Shown here: positions 1 to 34,535 of the stretch, piece after piece
Position numbering within the stretch: position 1 is the first letter of the stretch
Layout: each line of letters opens with the position of its first letter
Source of the DNA: Fasciola hepatica
Taxonomy: Eukaryota > Platyhelminthes > Trematoda > Plagiorchiida > Fasciolidae
Length of the DNA: 64,000 bases
Direction of reading: 5' to 3'
NCBI GenBank assembly: GCA_948099385.1
Contig: CANUEZ040000129.1
Location: 5,868,501-5,932,500, forward strand
Program-made: the position numbers and the translations under genes
Notes under the pieces: model-generated
The model's database searches: none
What the model saw: only the letters and a program-made list of their open reading frames with translations
What the model was told of the DNA's origin: nothing

Positions 1-1526
1 AACCACATACGGTCTCAGTTGGCCGGTTGTGTTAACCAACCGGGTGATAACGGGATCCTGTCTACCACAAAATTGAAGATATTAATACCGTTCGATCACG
101 AACAACCTAAACAGGACTAGTAGATGTTTACAAAAAACCGTCTCAAGACGTGGGTAATAGAGTTTAATATATATTAGACCGTGTACACTTTTGTGACTAA
201 CACGCCTAATTTTCGGACTACGGTCGATCTCGATGCACATGTTCTCGTCTTTTGGCCTAAAACTGACTAACTTGCTATCCAAATAACAATGTCTCGCCAT
301 TGTAGGCCACTGGAAGCACCAAACAACCGCTTGAGCTTTGTTATGAATGACAAGTATGACTTCCTGATCAAATAAGTTTTTCGGAGATTCAGGGTACGAA
401 GTTGTTTTCATTATGCGAACGAGCTAGCCATCAAAACATTTCTGTATAAAGCCCTGGCTGTGGTCGAGCAGCTTAAACCACAGAATATCAGGCCGAAAGT
501 ACAAGAATAGGATTCCGCCACTGCCGGCGAATTTTGGTGGTACATAGTTCTCCCTTAGCGCCCGGATCGTTGTCACGTCTGAACTGTTAGGGCTTCACAT
601 AAGTCTCCATTCCAAATCTCATGAGCATTGCTGTCGATCCACTTTAATAATGCAATCTGCTCTCATGGCCATGGGTGTGCTCTCCTTCCATTGTACTTAT
701 GCGGAGCGTAAGATGAGAAAATGCCCACGACAGCCTCTTCAAGTGCAGTTGTTTCATAATGACAGCTGTCGGCATTTTGAAAGATCTGTTGGAATAAGGT
801 GCACAATACTCAGTGTTGACTTCAAGTGAGGGCCTATCATCCTCGAATCATGTTCCACCTACGATCCTAGTCATTCAGTAAATTAGGATTGGAAACCATG
901 AAGCGTTCAGATGAGGAGTTCATGTTGCACATTTGTTTTATTGCAAGCTTACGCATGAGTACAGTCCAAAGAGCATATTCCATAACCTCAACGGCCCGAT
1001 AAACTAATAGGGATGCACAGTGACATGACTCTGAAACTGGGAGTGAAGAGCCACACAAGGTCCCAATAAGTCAGTTGTGGCAGCTAGCCGGGTGATAGTG
1101 AGTTTTTGCCCACCACCAAAGTGATCGGTGGTGGAGGGATTCGAACATCTTACCACCAAGGTGATAAACGCCTAATGGCTCAATTACCACAGGCTGTTCC
1201 GTTTGACTTCCTTAAAACCGTCGTATGTCATGCTCCGTGAGACAGTTTTGGGTAATTTTCGGTTTTCACTGATTTACTGACCCCGTTGTCACTTTGTCAT
1301 GCTAGGCTGTATAAACTGAGTGTTCTCAGTAAGAATTAAGGTGGTATAAAAATGTCCTTTCGCAGAAAATCACTGATTTTTCCATTCTATCAGTGATAAA
1401 TAAGACGGCACCCTTTAGTATGTCCTCATTGAAGCAAGTCTGACCCATGGTATGTAATTAAATAGTTTCTTTGTTCAATCATGTTGCATTGTGCATAAAG
1501 TGAACATTTTTTGGTTTCTATACTAG
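1..1526. other. upstream sequence, presumably ASCC2 intron
   Basis: No exon could be supported here. The exon at 1527 needs a preceding exon ending in phase 2, and ASCC2 homology does not start at an initiator Met there, so this stretch is probably intronic. It contains a minus-strand SINE fragment (1083-1195). The open frames at 82-411 and 867-1058 show no family resemblance. Confidence 0.5.
1083..1195 (-). repeat. tRNA-derived SINE fragment
   Basis: On the minus strand this reads as a tRNA-like head with the B-box-like GTTCGAATCCC, followed by a CCACCACCG motif. It matches the heads of the fuller copies at 24313, 26262 and 46895. Only the 5' part is recognisable. Confidence 0.5.
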
Positions 1527-22207
<20,681 letters not shown>

Positions 22208-22330
22208 CGTATCCCGTCGACAACCATCTACGTTCACTCCTCACTTATGCTGTGATTTTGTCCATGTCCTTATTCGACGAGTTCGGTCCCATCTGAGTGA
22301 AACTTTCGGATATTTTCTACTTGCAGAGAA

Positions 22331-22340
22331 AATAAATAAA
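22331..22340 (+). terminator. polyadenylation signals of ASCC2
   Basis: Two overlapping AATAAA hexamers (22331 and 22335), about 125 bases after the stop codon and followed by a G/T-containing stretch. Confidence 0.65.
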
Positions 22341-22550
22341 ATTGTTCCAACGTGACACGGGGAAATTTGTTACCAAATACCGTGGTCTTACCGGAATTTG
22401 ACCGGTTCCCCTCATTGTGACTTTTGAAGAGCGTGCATCGAAATGCTCACTATTTTTGCATGTTTTCCTGTGTTTTCGAGGGAGATTTTATCATCGAATT
22501 TCTGTCTGACTGGACTTATATAAGAATATAGTCATGAAGAATTGAAGCTC

Positions 22551-23030
22551 TGTTTTGATCCGTCTCATTAACTCTAGTGAGATCCTCCCGCCGTCAAGTC
22601 ATGTCGTTTTATCATAAAGAAACACGCAGTTCATATAGGATAGAAAGTGACCGAATTCAAAACTCTGGTACGAAGTGCACTGGTGCAGAACACCTCATAA
22701 CCGGGTCTTCTGATTGACTTTTTTGGTAACGTCCCGGACTGGCTGATTTCATACTGGTTGCTTAAAACAACTGTCGGCAGTTCATTGGTTGGTTTTTTCT
22801 CCCTTCGGCCTAAACAACTCCTGGTCGCTGGTAAATAGATTCCATTACATAAATTTAAAATAACGCCTGGCCGTTGATTGGTTGATTCTTTTCGGTTTGG
22901 TGAGGGCGAATGTTGGCGGCTGATTGGATGATTTCGTTCCGTCTCGTCACGAACTGATTAGGCCATCGACCCGCTTCACTGGCCTGAGCTTTGCCATCGA
23001 TTTTCGACAGACAGTGACGTGCTATCTGCC
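22551..23030 (+). repeat. dispersed repeat family R1, copy A
   Basis: Head GTTTTGATCCGTCTCATTAA and tail CATCGATTTTCGACAGACAG...GCTATCTGCC. The head and tail blocks recur in the same order at 23675-24003 and 44839-45213. Confidence 0.55.
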
Positions 23031-23674
23031 AACGGAACTAAGCCGTCTGTTGATGCGTCAGCCAATTTCCGCACAAGCTCTTAGACAAAAGCGTATGTTC
23101 CAACAATAGGCACTACGTGTCTAGTTTTAAAGGACAGATATTGCGGTTGCGACAATAAATAACGACCGAGTATGAACGATACGGTGTGCTGACTGCTATG
23201 GCTGTTGCTCGTTCGCTTCAGCCGTGAATGTTTTTGTATGGTGTTTGCAAGAGGTCAGTTTCTCTCTTCATATCACTGTTTTGTATCGGTCAATAAATGC
23301 CCAGGAATTTCCGATGAATTTCGAAGTTCATCTTGGATTTCCTTCTGTCCGTACATCTGTAGTCCGTGAAATAAGGTGTGGGGCGAAAGTTTAGTCTTTT
23401 GGTATCCAATCAGTTTCCTTGGAGCGTGTCAAGATCTCGAGGGAAACCAGTCACGTTGTGAGAAGATATCAGTAACCCAGGAGAGCCTAGTCGATTATAC
23501 ACCCAGCGAAACATGACCGACGTACGGACTTCATCGGGCAGAAGAATACAGAGAAAGAAACTTCCAGGTTCGACCGTTTATTCCGCCTATCCAAAGGAGA
23601 TCCTGGTGGGTCGGGCTCAACCTAAGGAAATGGAATAAAAAAATGGATCAACGAGAAGTGCAAAGTAGGTGCTA

Positions 23675-24003
23675 TTCTGATCTGTCCTACTGTCTTCAGA
23701 AGACTCTTCTGCTTTCGAACCATCTCATTCGAATTATAAAAAAACTGGTAGTCCGTATGTGATGAATGGTGGTCCTAGCGAAATCACTGCACGAAACGGA
23801 TTGTTTCAAACGTTTTTCAGAACCGGTTTTCTTACCGTCTAGGTTAGTTGCAATCAGTAAAAATAACTGTTGACAGCTGATTGATTGATTGCTTTACTTC
23901 AGTTTTGTTAAAATAAATGTTGGCAACAAATTGCACCATCGATTTACTTGGCTGGATCCAGCCTTACCCTTGATTCTGGACAAGCGATAGCGTGTTGTCT
24001 GCT
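23675..24003 (+). repeat. dispersed repeat family R1, copy B
   Basis: Head TTCTGATCTGTCCTAC...GAAGACTCTTCTGC; tail TTGATTCTGGACAAGCGATA...GTTGTCTGCT. Spacing between head and tail is about 280 bases, close to copy D. Confidence 0.6.
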
Positions 24004-24312
24004 GACCAATGTCAGCCAATACCCTCCGCGGTACCCGATGAGTGTTCGGGGTGCAAAAAAAAATCAAAATTGTGAAAAATAATCCACTACTCAGTAATCT
24101 ACGCACTCATCTGCAACAACCATCAAATTCAAAACTGGATTCAGGTTGTTGGCCATGGGGAACTGTGTAAATCCCGAGAGTAAATTGACGCTTGTTAGCT
24201 AACTGTCAATTGTCTCCCTATCGTTTCAGTTCGATGCTTCTAGTGATCACTCAAATTTTTTAAAACTACATGCCCAAGTGTGAGTGCCGTGAAGGTGATA
24301 TACCCGTAACTG

Positions 24313-24600
24313 GGCCGGTGGTGGTCGAATGGTTTAGAGCGTCCGATTGCCGCGTCGGAGGTCAAAGGTTCGAGTCCCTACAACTGCCGGATGTTTTCAT
24401 GGCAGACAGTAACCTACTGTCGTCCGTCTCGTTACCACACCTAATTTATTAGGACCTTATGTAGTTCTCCGTCAATCCAAGTCTCAGGGTCAGACTACCG
24501 GTTATCCCTAACAGTGCAGTGCGCCTTCCTGGCTGTGGGGTATACCCCTTCCATTGCACTCCTGCGCAAGCATGTAATAATAAAAATTATGTAATATGGT
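24313..24600 (+). repeat. tRNA-derived SINE, near full length
   Basis: The head has an A-box-like TGGTCGAATGG and a perfect B box GGTTCGAGTCC (24367-24377), as in pol III promoters. The body has the motif CCGGTTATCCCTAAC and GGGGTATACCCCTTCCATTG. The tail is AATAATAAAAATTATG. The best copy in the window. Confidence 0.8.
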
Positions 24601-24619
24601 TCATCACGCAGCTTCAACG

Positions 24620-24705
24620 CTTAGCTCATCACTGAAAAACATGGAAGCACTGTACAGCTGTTTCATCCTTATTAGAAATCATCAACAGTGCCCATCCACC
24701 GATCC
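24620..24705 (+). repeat. dispersed repeat (ACCATGGAAGCTGT family)
   Basis: Reads AACATGGAAGCACTGTACAG, CTGTTTCATCCTTATTAGAA, ATCATCAACAGTGCCCATCC. Closest to the copy at 34113-34202. Confidence 0.65.
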
Positions 24706-26261
24706 CACTGTAGTGTTGGATATAGTCGGCAACCAGACCTTGAGATTTGTGATGCGGACCATATAAGATCCCGGTAAGTCAGGTGCCCTAACGTGCAGGA
24801 CGATAGCGAATAACTGCTTACCAGCAATGAAATGGACCAAATTTGGTGCGTCTTATGTATTCTTTGCATGTTTAGGTACACATGGTATTGACGGTAAGTA
24901 GATCCATCTGGTTTGAACAACGGTCGTGAGAAGTTCATTTATACAAACAATGCAGCCCCCTGTGCACTTAGGCTCTATGAGTCGAAATTGACTGTAGAAG
25001 TTGCTTGTCTTCAAATAGAGCTCCATCGGTTTCACCATTGACTATCAGGAATGGCGTGACCTAAGTATGAATAGGTTTGTTTGCTTTGTGGTTAAATGAT
25101 TGGTGAGGCGAAGTAATTCATTTACCCTGTCGTAATATCTACACATTCATTCTAATCCAGATCACTTTGGCTTCACACGGACACTTTATACTGAGGCTCA
25201 AGGACCAACAATTAAAACCGTGTGACTTGAATGGCACGCGGGAACTCAGTAGGTTAGGGACGACGAACCGAACGGAAAAAGTCTGTTGTTTTTTCAGCAA
25301 AGTAGACCGGAAGCAGTGGTACTCGAACCTCAGCTCAAAGCTGATAGCTCCCACTTCCAAAGCTAGACTTCCGTGGACAGACATGACATGGAACCAACAC
25401 TTCATTGGCTCTCGGCGTACACCACTGTCCCGCAAATTACGACCGGTATTTTGCTGAACTTTCATACTTCATAGCGAACCATTCAGCAACCATCTTTCGA
25501 TCTGCAGTTGACACCAGCGTTGATGAAACCGTACAAAAATGATGATTCTGACCATGATTGATCAAATGCCGAAATTGTTCTGTCACCTCCAACCAAAACG
25601 ATACGTTTCGTGATAACTGGCGAAATTAATACGCACAAATTTACACGGCATAGGTGGATGTTTAAGCGCAGCACGTTGCTAATTATCTGGTTGGTTTATA
25701 ATTGATCTTTTTAGTCTTAAGAAGAGAGAAAAATCGGTAAGCAGAATATTATCGGTGGACAATAATAAGAACACACGAGTCAAATGAACGGAATATCACC
25801 AGATTCCTCAATATCAGACAAGTTTTATCTCGAAAATACATTATATTTATTGCGATTCTGGATGCGTGCAGTCCCGCTCCATGTGGGGTATTATTATGAG
25901 TACGTTAGAGCAGAAATGAGGTGCAAACAGTCAAGGTAGTGGCATAACTCTTGAAACCATCTTTTGTGCCACCCAAGGAAATTTACTCTTGTCGTTATAA
26001 CTTTGAAGGGAGGTGGGAGGCTGGCACAGTTCAGGTGTAGACTGAAGGTGCTTCCATACTTTTCACTCAGTTGTGTGTAGTCTCTTGGTAGCCGAATCTT
26101 TAGCTGCAAGCTAATAATGTCCAGCAAGAAGAATTATCCGTATCTGTTGGTGTCAAGGTGGATTGCTCACGTATTAACCGTTTTTTCGCGAAGGTATACG
26201 AGAACCCTATGGCTTCGATTATGTCCGCCGTAGTAATCTGCGTTGGTGATAACGGAGTTCT

Positions 26262-26522
26262 GCTGGCGGTCGTCGAGTTGCTTAAAATGTTTATTCACGA
26301 CCTCAGAGGTTCAAATCCCGCCACTGCCAGTCAAATTGGTGGTAGACGGTTATCTCCTAAGGCACGGTTCTTCACCACGCCTGACCCGATGGGACCTTAT
26401 ATGACTCCATTCTAACTGCTGCGGCCGGGTAGCCGGTTATATGTAATTGTGTAGTGGACCTTCAAGGCTATGGGGTATACCTCTTCCACTTCACCTAAGA
26501 ACAAGCATAAAATAAAAAACCC
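26262..26522 (+). repeat. tRNA-derived SINE
   Basis: Same family as 24313. The B-box-like GGTTCAAATCC is at 26308-26318, the body has GGGTAGCCGGTTAT and GGGGTATACCTCTTCCACTT, and the tail is AAAATAAAAAA. Confidence 0.75.
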
Positions 26523-29039
26523 GAAATTAAGCTATTTCCGACTTAGTTTGAACCTCCTATCTCGGAGCCTTGTCTGTTCTCGATCCCCGCCGGTCGATTT
26601 TCCGAATTTGGTTGCTTATCAAGTATTCCTGAATAGAATAATCAGTAATTTGTATGATCAATCAGTATTTTGTTTTCAGTGAAATCTTACCTCAACTCAT
26701 GATCATGTTAATCAATCTACCTCCTAAATGAAATTCGATGTGTAGTTGATGTTGAATGATGGCGAAGATGCCTGTAAAACGTCGTGATGTTACCTGAGCT
26801 GATTGCAAATCTATGTGCATTGAAAAATGCAATGTTATTGACTCAGTTCCGGTAGTTTTATAACGCGAATAAAAAACACAGTCATACTTTCCTGAGGTTA
26901 AGTGATTGGCTGACTGCGCGACGAATCGCTAATTGGGTACGATGGGTGAAAATTCATATATAGCGCTGAGAATGGATGAAAACGGATGTAAATCAATTAA
27001 CATATCAGATTCCAGAGCCGTTCGGAGTGTATCCATTTTGTAAGGCAAACGGCAATCCAGTTTTTTACCTAAAGTGGGTGAGAAACTAGTCAGCTTATGG
27101 TACTGTAGTGGGGGAAAATCATTGTTTTGCGGTTCACTCATCAGTCCCATGCGCCGCTGGCAACTCTTCTCTACAAATCGCTTGTTCCAAACTGTCTCAC
27201 TGTTCTTCTGCCGAGACGCAAAACTTTCAGGCACAGGATCAATAAAATGGTGTTCACATGATTATCTTCCCACCGTCAAATTTTGTGTAAGTTGGAACTT
27301 AAGGTTATGGGATTTATCCCTCCGATTGTAACTCATCTGCATTTTGTGGTAGAAAAAGGTATACTATGGATGCAAGTCGGTTGACTTAAAATTGATCGAT
27401 AGTCATAGGTAGTCCCGACTAGAATTTGATTGACTGGCATAAGACAGGATCATTTACCGATTCGCATATGCGAGTTGCGTGTGGGATTGATGATACTTTG
27501 TCGGTTGACTGTCTTTTGAACTCCACCTTCCACGCACAAACCTCAGGTCATCTGATCAACCCTGCACTAGGCAGCACCAGACTCTAGTTTTCCTCTTGTT
27601 AGAGCTCATCAGTGCCGCGCCCAGAGTTTGAACCCGGACCTTCTCACCTCGAAGACTTGTGTTACCACTGCGGACGGTAGCGGGGTGGAGCACTCCGATG
27701 AGCGAAACTTGAATCTGTTGCTTCCGAGTGTGGGGCTGGCCGGACTAGCTCAGGTTTGTGCATGGAAGAGGGAGTCCAAAGTACAGTCGACCAACAATTC
27801 ATAAACAATTCCAGAAGATGGAAGGAGAACGGATGAATTGCGCGAACACCCAAACAGTGATGCGTGGATGAATGGCGAACACTGGGGGGGGGGTATATTT
27901 ACCGAAAACGTTGCTTTGTCCGATAATACAATAGAGACTCCGGGACCAGTTGATCATTGGTATTCTACGGCGCGATATCGAGTGTTTTTTGTGTGCCTGT
28001 TTTGTATTCATTTTGGTTTACCATCGGGCAATGAGCTACAGTTGAGTGCAGTTTATGTGGGCTTGTCATTAGAAACTCGTTCGTTCCAGTTTAAAGTCGA
28101 CGCAGATGTTGGCGAAATTCATCGGACAAAACTATTTCCTCACAATGTATTTGTTTTTTCCTTATTTTATAAATAATCATAAAACTATATAAATATAATA
28201 TGCTATATGAATAGGTATACTTAAGGTTACTTCTTTGATGATTTGTGAGGAGTTCAAAGTATGCGATTACAATTGATTGTCATTGTAAATTTGCATGAAG
28301 CTTAAAAGTATAAAGTATTGAATAAGAATAATTTCCAAAACTAAGACTGATCATACATAATTGATCGCCAACAGTGATGTTACCTGTCCCGCACAGGTGA
28401 GTGTAGATGACAACCGACGATCTGCTTTCCATGCAGACATTTCTACATAAATATCAATGCAGGCAAATGTTCAGAATCCAAGTGAACACTAGCGGTAGAT
28501 GAAGAAAGCGTTGTACACTACGGCGAACGCCATATATGACTACAATTCAGGTGGGCGTCACCAATGATGGGTATTTTCGACATCAGTTGCTTTTTAGATG
28601 CTTGTAGGTCCGTCCCCGTACATGCCAGATTCACTTCGCTATGAAAATGACATGGAAGGCTACTGACTAGAAACTTCAGAAATGACCGCGAGCAGTTTTG
28701 GAATATGATAAGCGGGAGTACGGAGAAGGCTGTGGTGATTGGAAGTAGCCGCAGTGTTACTCGTTTGAATGGAAGTACTGGTCCAGAAAGACCTGGTATA
28801 AGTACGGTAATCACGGAATCTAACTTTTAACTGATTTGTTCTCAGGAATATCATTTGAAACGTTGTATGGAGTGATTTAAAGTTCACTTCAGTTTGCCTA
28901 CTTCTAAAATAAATTTCCCATAATACCCGCAGCAAAAGTGAAGCAGATACGTTTGAGCCTCCGTCAGAGATATAGGGTATCCGAGAGATTGGTTATCTAA
29001 GAAGGTATCAGACCACTGAAAGGGATGAATTGTCTGTGT

Positions 29040-29480
29040 CCTTTTTAGGGATGAAGGCAAAAGTCTCGTAGCAGAGTTAACAAATCTCCTCAAAGTCATC
29101 TACGAGAGTGAACGGGTTCCCAGGGGATGGTGTGAGTTGGTGATTGTGCCGATTTACGGGAACGGTGACATTTGCTGTTTTGGAAGCCGCAGAGGAATTA
29201 GTTTACTAAGCATCTCACCGAACCTGGCAGTTGGTATTATTTTCCATCCATTATCCATCACTTACGTGAGAGTCAAGCCGGTTTCAGACCCAGTCGAGGT
29301 TGTCTCGATCATATATTTAGCCTAAGATAAGTTTTAGTTTGGGCGTAGCGTGTTAGGCACCAGAGGTCAGTCGCTGGAACGAGTGCTGCGACGCATGCCT
29401 ACAGATAGACTTCTTCGATGTACATTGTACTCCGATGCAACAGTGGTTCGAAGGCAGGTCTAGATGGTCAGTTCATGAAA
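29040..29480 (+). mobile_element. RTE-type LINE fragment with internal deletion
   Basis: Reads LFRDEGKSLVAELTNLLKVI, ERVPRGWCELVIVPIYGNGD, RRGISLLSISPNL, then after a frameshift SQAGFRPSRGCLDHIFSLR. These are the N-terminal blocks of an RTE reverse transcriptase. Directly after (29345 on) it reads VLGTRGQSLERVL and RRMPTDRLLRCTLYSDAT, which belong to the far C-terminal end. The central YADD part is missing, so this copy lost its middle. Confidence 0.8.
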
Positions 29481-31302
29481 TACTAAGAAAGAATTGTTGG
29501 AGTAGTTGCTGGTGAACTCTTTCTTCGTCTATACGATTTGCACATAATGTTTTTTCTGCTCGCTTGGTTGTGTGTTTTATTTGTTCCATAGTTGACTGGA
29601 GAATGCTACGAGTTAAACACGAAATTAGAAACCAGTGTAGGGAAGTGCGCGGTTAGTGGTTGAAGTAGCTGGGCTGAACTATCGGACTAATGGAATAGAG
29701 TCGACATTTTCCCATGATCTCTGCCCATTCTCTTTTTTGCACTAACTTTAACGACTATCCACAGAGAGATGAAATGTAGCATTTTCGCTTCCAATTCTAC
29801 CTTCAACTGGATTCCCTCTAACTCCTTTTTACTTCTTAATTGGGATGGAAAAATGTGCTAAATTCGTTAGTGGTATCCAAACTTCTCGGTCCTGTTGAAT
29901 TGCCGACTTCTGTTCTGAAGAAACACGGCTAAGTAAGTCCAAAGTTCTACATTGTCTTTTCTCCAAATCGGAGCCCGTTCTTTAGTTGGTAGACTTTGCA
30001 TATTTCTTTTACTCAAAAGGAGTGATCTCCTTAGCTTCAGCAATGAACCAGCTGCTTCAGTTCACTTATCTCGAGAATTACGGAATCAGCAGACACCGGT
30101 CGGCCACCGTCACAACCGAATCATCAAAAATGCGAAGTTTCTGTCAAATTGTACAGGTGGCTTATCAGCCGGTATCTGACGACTAAATGCTGTTGCCTAT
30201 CCCAACCAGGTTAGGTACAACAAATGTTTTGCGGAAGTGATCGAATTTAGATGATCACCGAGTCAAGCTCAGTTATTCAAAGGTTCCTTTGGAACCAGTC
30301 AGTTCAAGTGGATGGGAGTGAACCTTCGTCCAAAGTGTTCTTCATGAACTGCAGATTTCTGCAAGGATCTATGCTTTCCTCCACTGTTCCTAAGCTCAGT
30401 CAGAGATTTTGTCCACACGTTCTCTGAAGATACCGCCCCAATAATCTGTATCTTACCTTCTTCGCACCTCGTTTTCTGTGCCATGAATAACGATCGCATA
30501 ATAGCATATGCACGGTGATTCACTCTATCGGTTGTTATTCGTGACCTTATGTTTGCTCTATCCTTCTACGTTTTTGCGACGCCTTCATACAAATTCCAGT
30601 CCTTTACCAGATGGGAAATTTTTCCACCTCGCCCCAAGTTCCTGCATTGCGAAGAGACTAGATGCACCGGAGATTCCACGAATAAAACTAATCTTACCAG
30701 GTGCATCGTGTCAAACGCGAGATCACCAGACTAATCACCAATTCGTTTCCTTCCTCCAATCAGGAAGTTTCTTCCAATCTCTATTCAGGTAAAACCATGA
30801 GATTCATTCTACAATAATTACTGTTAAATCAGAACTGAATTTAGGCTGACGTAGAGTGACGCACAAAACCCAGAAAACGTATTCCAGCTGGCTGGGGTTT
30901 TCAGTGCGATACTTCAACATGAAACCAATACAAATCAACGGAAAAGGTAAACCTCAAATCATGGCCTCCTGGGGGAAATTTAAAGATCACCTTGTTCCAT
31001 AGAAGGTAGGCAGAATAACAACTACAATGAATTGCAAGGTGACACGACGCACTGGACAACGACAGACTTGGGTATAACGGCCGGAACACAGACATCAACT
31101 CCGGCTACGCGACAATGCACACTGGCTACCGGGGCAGGAACGCACGACTGAGAATCGCACACCGGTCAGACATTTTGTCCAGTCAGAGAAGAGGAGGAGG
31201 GAATCACATGGAGTGAACATGGTCATACGGGATCTACCATGGGACGAACGGAGGTCACGTCTGGTCCAAAGGGTAAAACAAAGCCGCGGAGTGCACGGCG
31301 TG

Positions 31303-31303
<1 letters not shown>

Positions 31304-31355
<52 letters not shown>
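31304..31355. repeat. (TA)n microsatellite
   Basis: About 52 bases of pure TA. Confidence 0.97.
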
Positions 31356-31357
<2 letters not shown>

Positions 31358-31540
31358 ACACGTTTACATACTACTTACTATCAATATGAGCGCTTGCACA
31401 TGCAGTCTCGTTGTTCGTTGGGTTAGCAGTGGCTCGGACACGAATAACTATGGGAAATCACAGTTGTAATTCATTTGTGGGCTCTTCGATGAAGAGTGTG
31501 CATTCACACTCCGGGCGATTCAAATTAGATTCTAGTGAAC

Positions 31541-31542
<2 letters not shown>

Positions 31543-31595
<53 letters not shown>

Positions 31596-31613
31596 TTATA
31601 TATATATATATAT
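31543..31613. repeat. (TA)n microsatellite
   Basis: About 70 bases of TA with a TACATT interruption near 31592. Confidence 0.97.
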
Positions 31614-34112
31614 GTATCGTAGTGTAACTGAAATAACCAGGTATCTTACCGACACTTCAGATATACATTAGTCACGGTAAACTGGTTACTATCGGGGTGA
31701 AGATGGTCAGCTGAAATCGGCAAATAGGCGTGGCAGCTTGAGCTGCTACCTTCAGTCCTCTTCCCAAATTTCTTATTTATCAGTATCATTCTCCAGCACA
31801 CATAGCTATACTTTTTGACATTTGAATGATGGAGAAGTCCAAGGAGACTCTGGCTCTTAGTAGACATCAAATAATTTCGTTATTTTCATAGCAATTCATC
31901 GACCTTGCTTGACTCTTCATGGCGATAAGTTTCTTACGTCTCCTCCGAATTTCGCCGAAATCAAGTAATCCTTTACTACTCTGGGAACACCTAACAGAAT
32001 GATGAGATGTCCGTCTGGTCATCGATGGCGGTTTTTTGTTATCTGGTCCGTCTTCACATAGTGTGAAAACCAAATCTCAAGCCTTTTTAGGTCATCTGAT
32101 TGTACTGGTTCAACTTGCAACAGAGTCGTGTTTCTGGTACGACAAGGCAACATACCGGTAACCCATAAATCTGAATGTGGAAAGTGCATACTACCTGGGT
32201 GACGCCAACTGGGTTGTTTTTGGCCGATGACCAAATCGGGATTGTATTGAGTTGAATTCATTCCGTTCGCGATGTCGACTTGCATCGTGAATTGATGGTA
32301 ACCTATGTGCCTGAAGCTTCTGATGACGCAAAACGGAGGACGTAATCAGTAATCTACAGGGTAAATTTATTTCATGAATAAACGAATGCTAGAGGTTGTA
32401 TTCACCAAAAGTGGCTGCGATCAAATAACTTGGTTACCATTATCAGTTGCGGCAGAAATTCCGTGAGAAACATCTTCAGAGCTCTCCCACGACATCTGAG
32501 AGTGCATACCAGAAATATGCTCACTGCCTTCGACGCCCTCAATGTATTTGCTAACGACTTAGCCCTACACCGTGCTCTGAAACACGCGAAAAGTTCAGGA
32601 CTAAAGGTTTTTATCGGATAACAACATGCTCTTAAAGTATATGGCAAGAACGATTCAGTTTCTTTCTTAGGGCATGTCAACTTTGGATTAGAGCTGTTTC
32701 GAAGAATAATGACACGTGACAAGACTGGTCTAGTTAGTCGTCACATTCGGTAAAAATGAGGGCAAAACAGCTATATTCTTGTCGAAGAAGCCAGGTAAAT
32801 TTGGCTTCAAATTTATCATACACGTTGTTACAAAAATCAAGTATGTTTACACTGGGCAGCCATACAATGGGAGGGTTTGAAATGGAGTTGGGGTGTGGTT
32901 GACCTCTGGGTGATGACATCGCTTCTAGGTTGACTGGTGTTTTGAGGAACAAATACTGCAATCCCATAACACAACTTTTTCACTACTCCTCAGCTGCCCC
33001 TATAGATACACCGTGTTCTGTTATTTTGAGGAGTGAATTTAACATTCTGAGTTACAAAAAATAGCTGTCGTGTGTTGTTATTCAAACCTCAATTTATTAC
33101 TAGAACTCTAAAAACTTGGAACACTTACTTTGTTTGGATTTCTTCCCAGGTATTCCTTCTCTCTTCTGTCAAAATAAAAAAGGAAACTGAACTTCATCTC
33201 TGTGCCTCTTACTAGACCTACTAGATAACGGATCTTTTAGATATCAATATCTTGATTCCGAACAAAATCTTATACCCATTATTGTCAAAACAATAAGCTT
33301 TCGGCGAAGGCAAACGCATTCTGCAGTAACTTTTCTGGCAGTAATAACCAATTCCATTTCGTAATACTCTGTAATAGTATTGGTTAGAAATGGTTATATG
33401 GAATCAGAATTATAACATATTGGAAGTTTCTAGAAATAGTAATCCCAGGACACTTCGATCACACTTCAGTGGTCGGCAAATATTCATACTTAGGGTGCAC
33501 ATGGAAAAGGATTATTTAATACAGTCGACAGCAAACATTCTTCAACATTCTTCAATAGACTAACCAGACCACTTATTTATTCATTTGCTCTTCTGTTAAA
33601 TTGGTACGGAGAATATTTCATACTTGCCATGTTCGGCCTTAATGCCCATAGAAGGTTCATTCGATGCGAGTTTATGAAGATGTGCAGACAGAACGTGCTA
33701 GAGGGCGTTTAGATTTTTCGCAACCCACCGATCGAAGCAGCACATGTCCCGCTTGTGTCGGAAACTCGGGCTTATGGTCCAGTTGTCCGACGGATACACA
33801 ATTTGTTTCTTTCGCAAAGGATTTCTTTGTGAACGTGTCGCTTGATTTTCAGACACAGTTTCGTCTAGCTATCAGTACACATAGACACACACGTGGGATC
33901 ACAAGATGCAGTCGATTTTTAATAATTGTGTTTGATTGTTCTGTAAAACGGGCAGTCAAATCCGAAACCCTTTGGTGTGAAGCATTACGAAATTTATCCC
34001 GAATCTGTTTGAAATACCAAATTCGTTTAGTTTTGTGAAAAATGACGAGTATAGAATAACAAAAAATAGTAAATACAATAGCATAATGTGACTAATCATG
34101 CAGTATAAATAC

Positions 34113-34202
34113 CCAACTCTTCCCTTGAAACCGTGGCAGAACTGCACAGCTATTTCATTCTTATTATCAGGAAACTTCATCAGTGCACATCCACTGAGCC
34201 TC
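34113..34202 (+). repeat. dispersed repeat (ACCATGGAAGCTGT family)
   Basis: Reads AACCGTGGCAGAACTGCACA, GCTATTTCATTCTTATTATC, then CATCAGTGCACATCCACTGA. Matches 24620-24705 block by block. Confidence 0.65.
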
Positions 34203-34469
34203 AAATGGAACTCGAAACAGGGACGAGCAATGGTTAGTCGATCACCTTAACTGCCAGGCTATCCGGACTGGATTTCTACGGCTATGGAACTCAGACCCTG
34301 CATGATGTATCACCTTTCTGCCACTGGCTTTGATGTCGGCAGAGCATCTACCCCACAGCGATCGACTCCTATGATCAACAACCTTCCGGTGGGGGCCTAA
34401 GTACGGCGAAGTAATTCCGTTAGACATCCCTTAAAGCTTGGTTACTATATGAGTGTTAGTAGTATGATG

Positions 34470-34535
34470 TGCATTGAAGATGATTCCTAACTAGGATGGA
34501 ACAGCTTCCATGGTTTCCAATAATCAATTGAGCTT
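34470..34535 (-). repeat. dispersed repeat (ACCATGGAAGCTGT family), minus
   Basis: The minus strand reads GGAAACCATGGAAGCTGTTC, then CATCCTAGTTAGGAATCATC. It lies about 270 bases from an opposite-orientation copy at 34113. Confidence 0.6.

Noticed and set aside
24313..24390. Possible functional tRNA gene at the SINE head
   Set aside because: Good A and B boxes but no closing acceptor stem, and the SINE body follows directly.
30500..30792. Overlapping open frames of 94 and 61 codons
   Set aside because: No recognisable motifs in either frame and no splice context; treated as chance.
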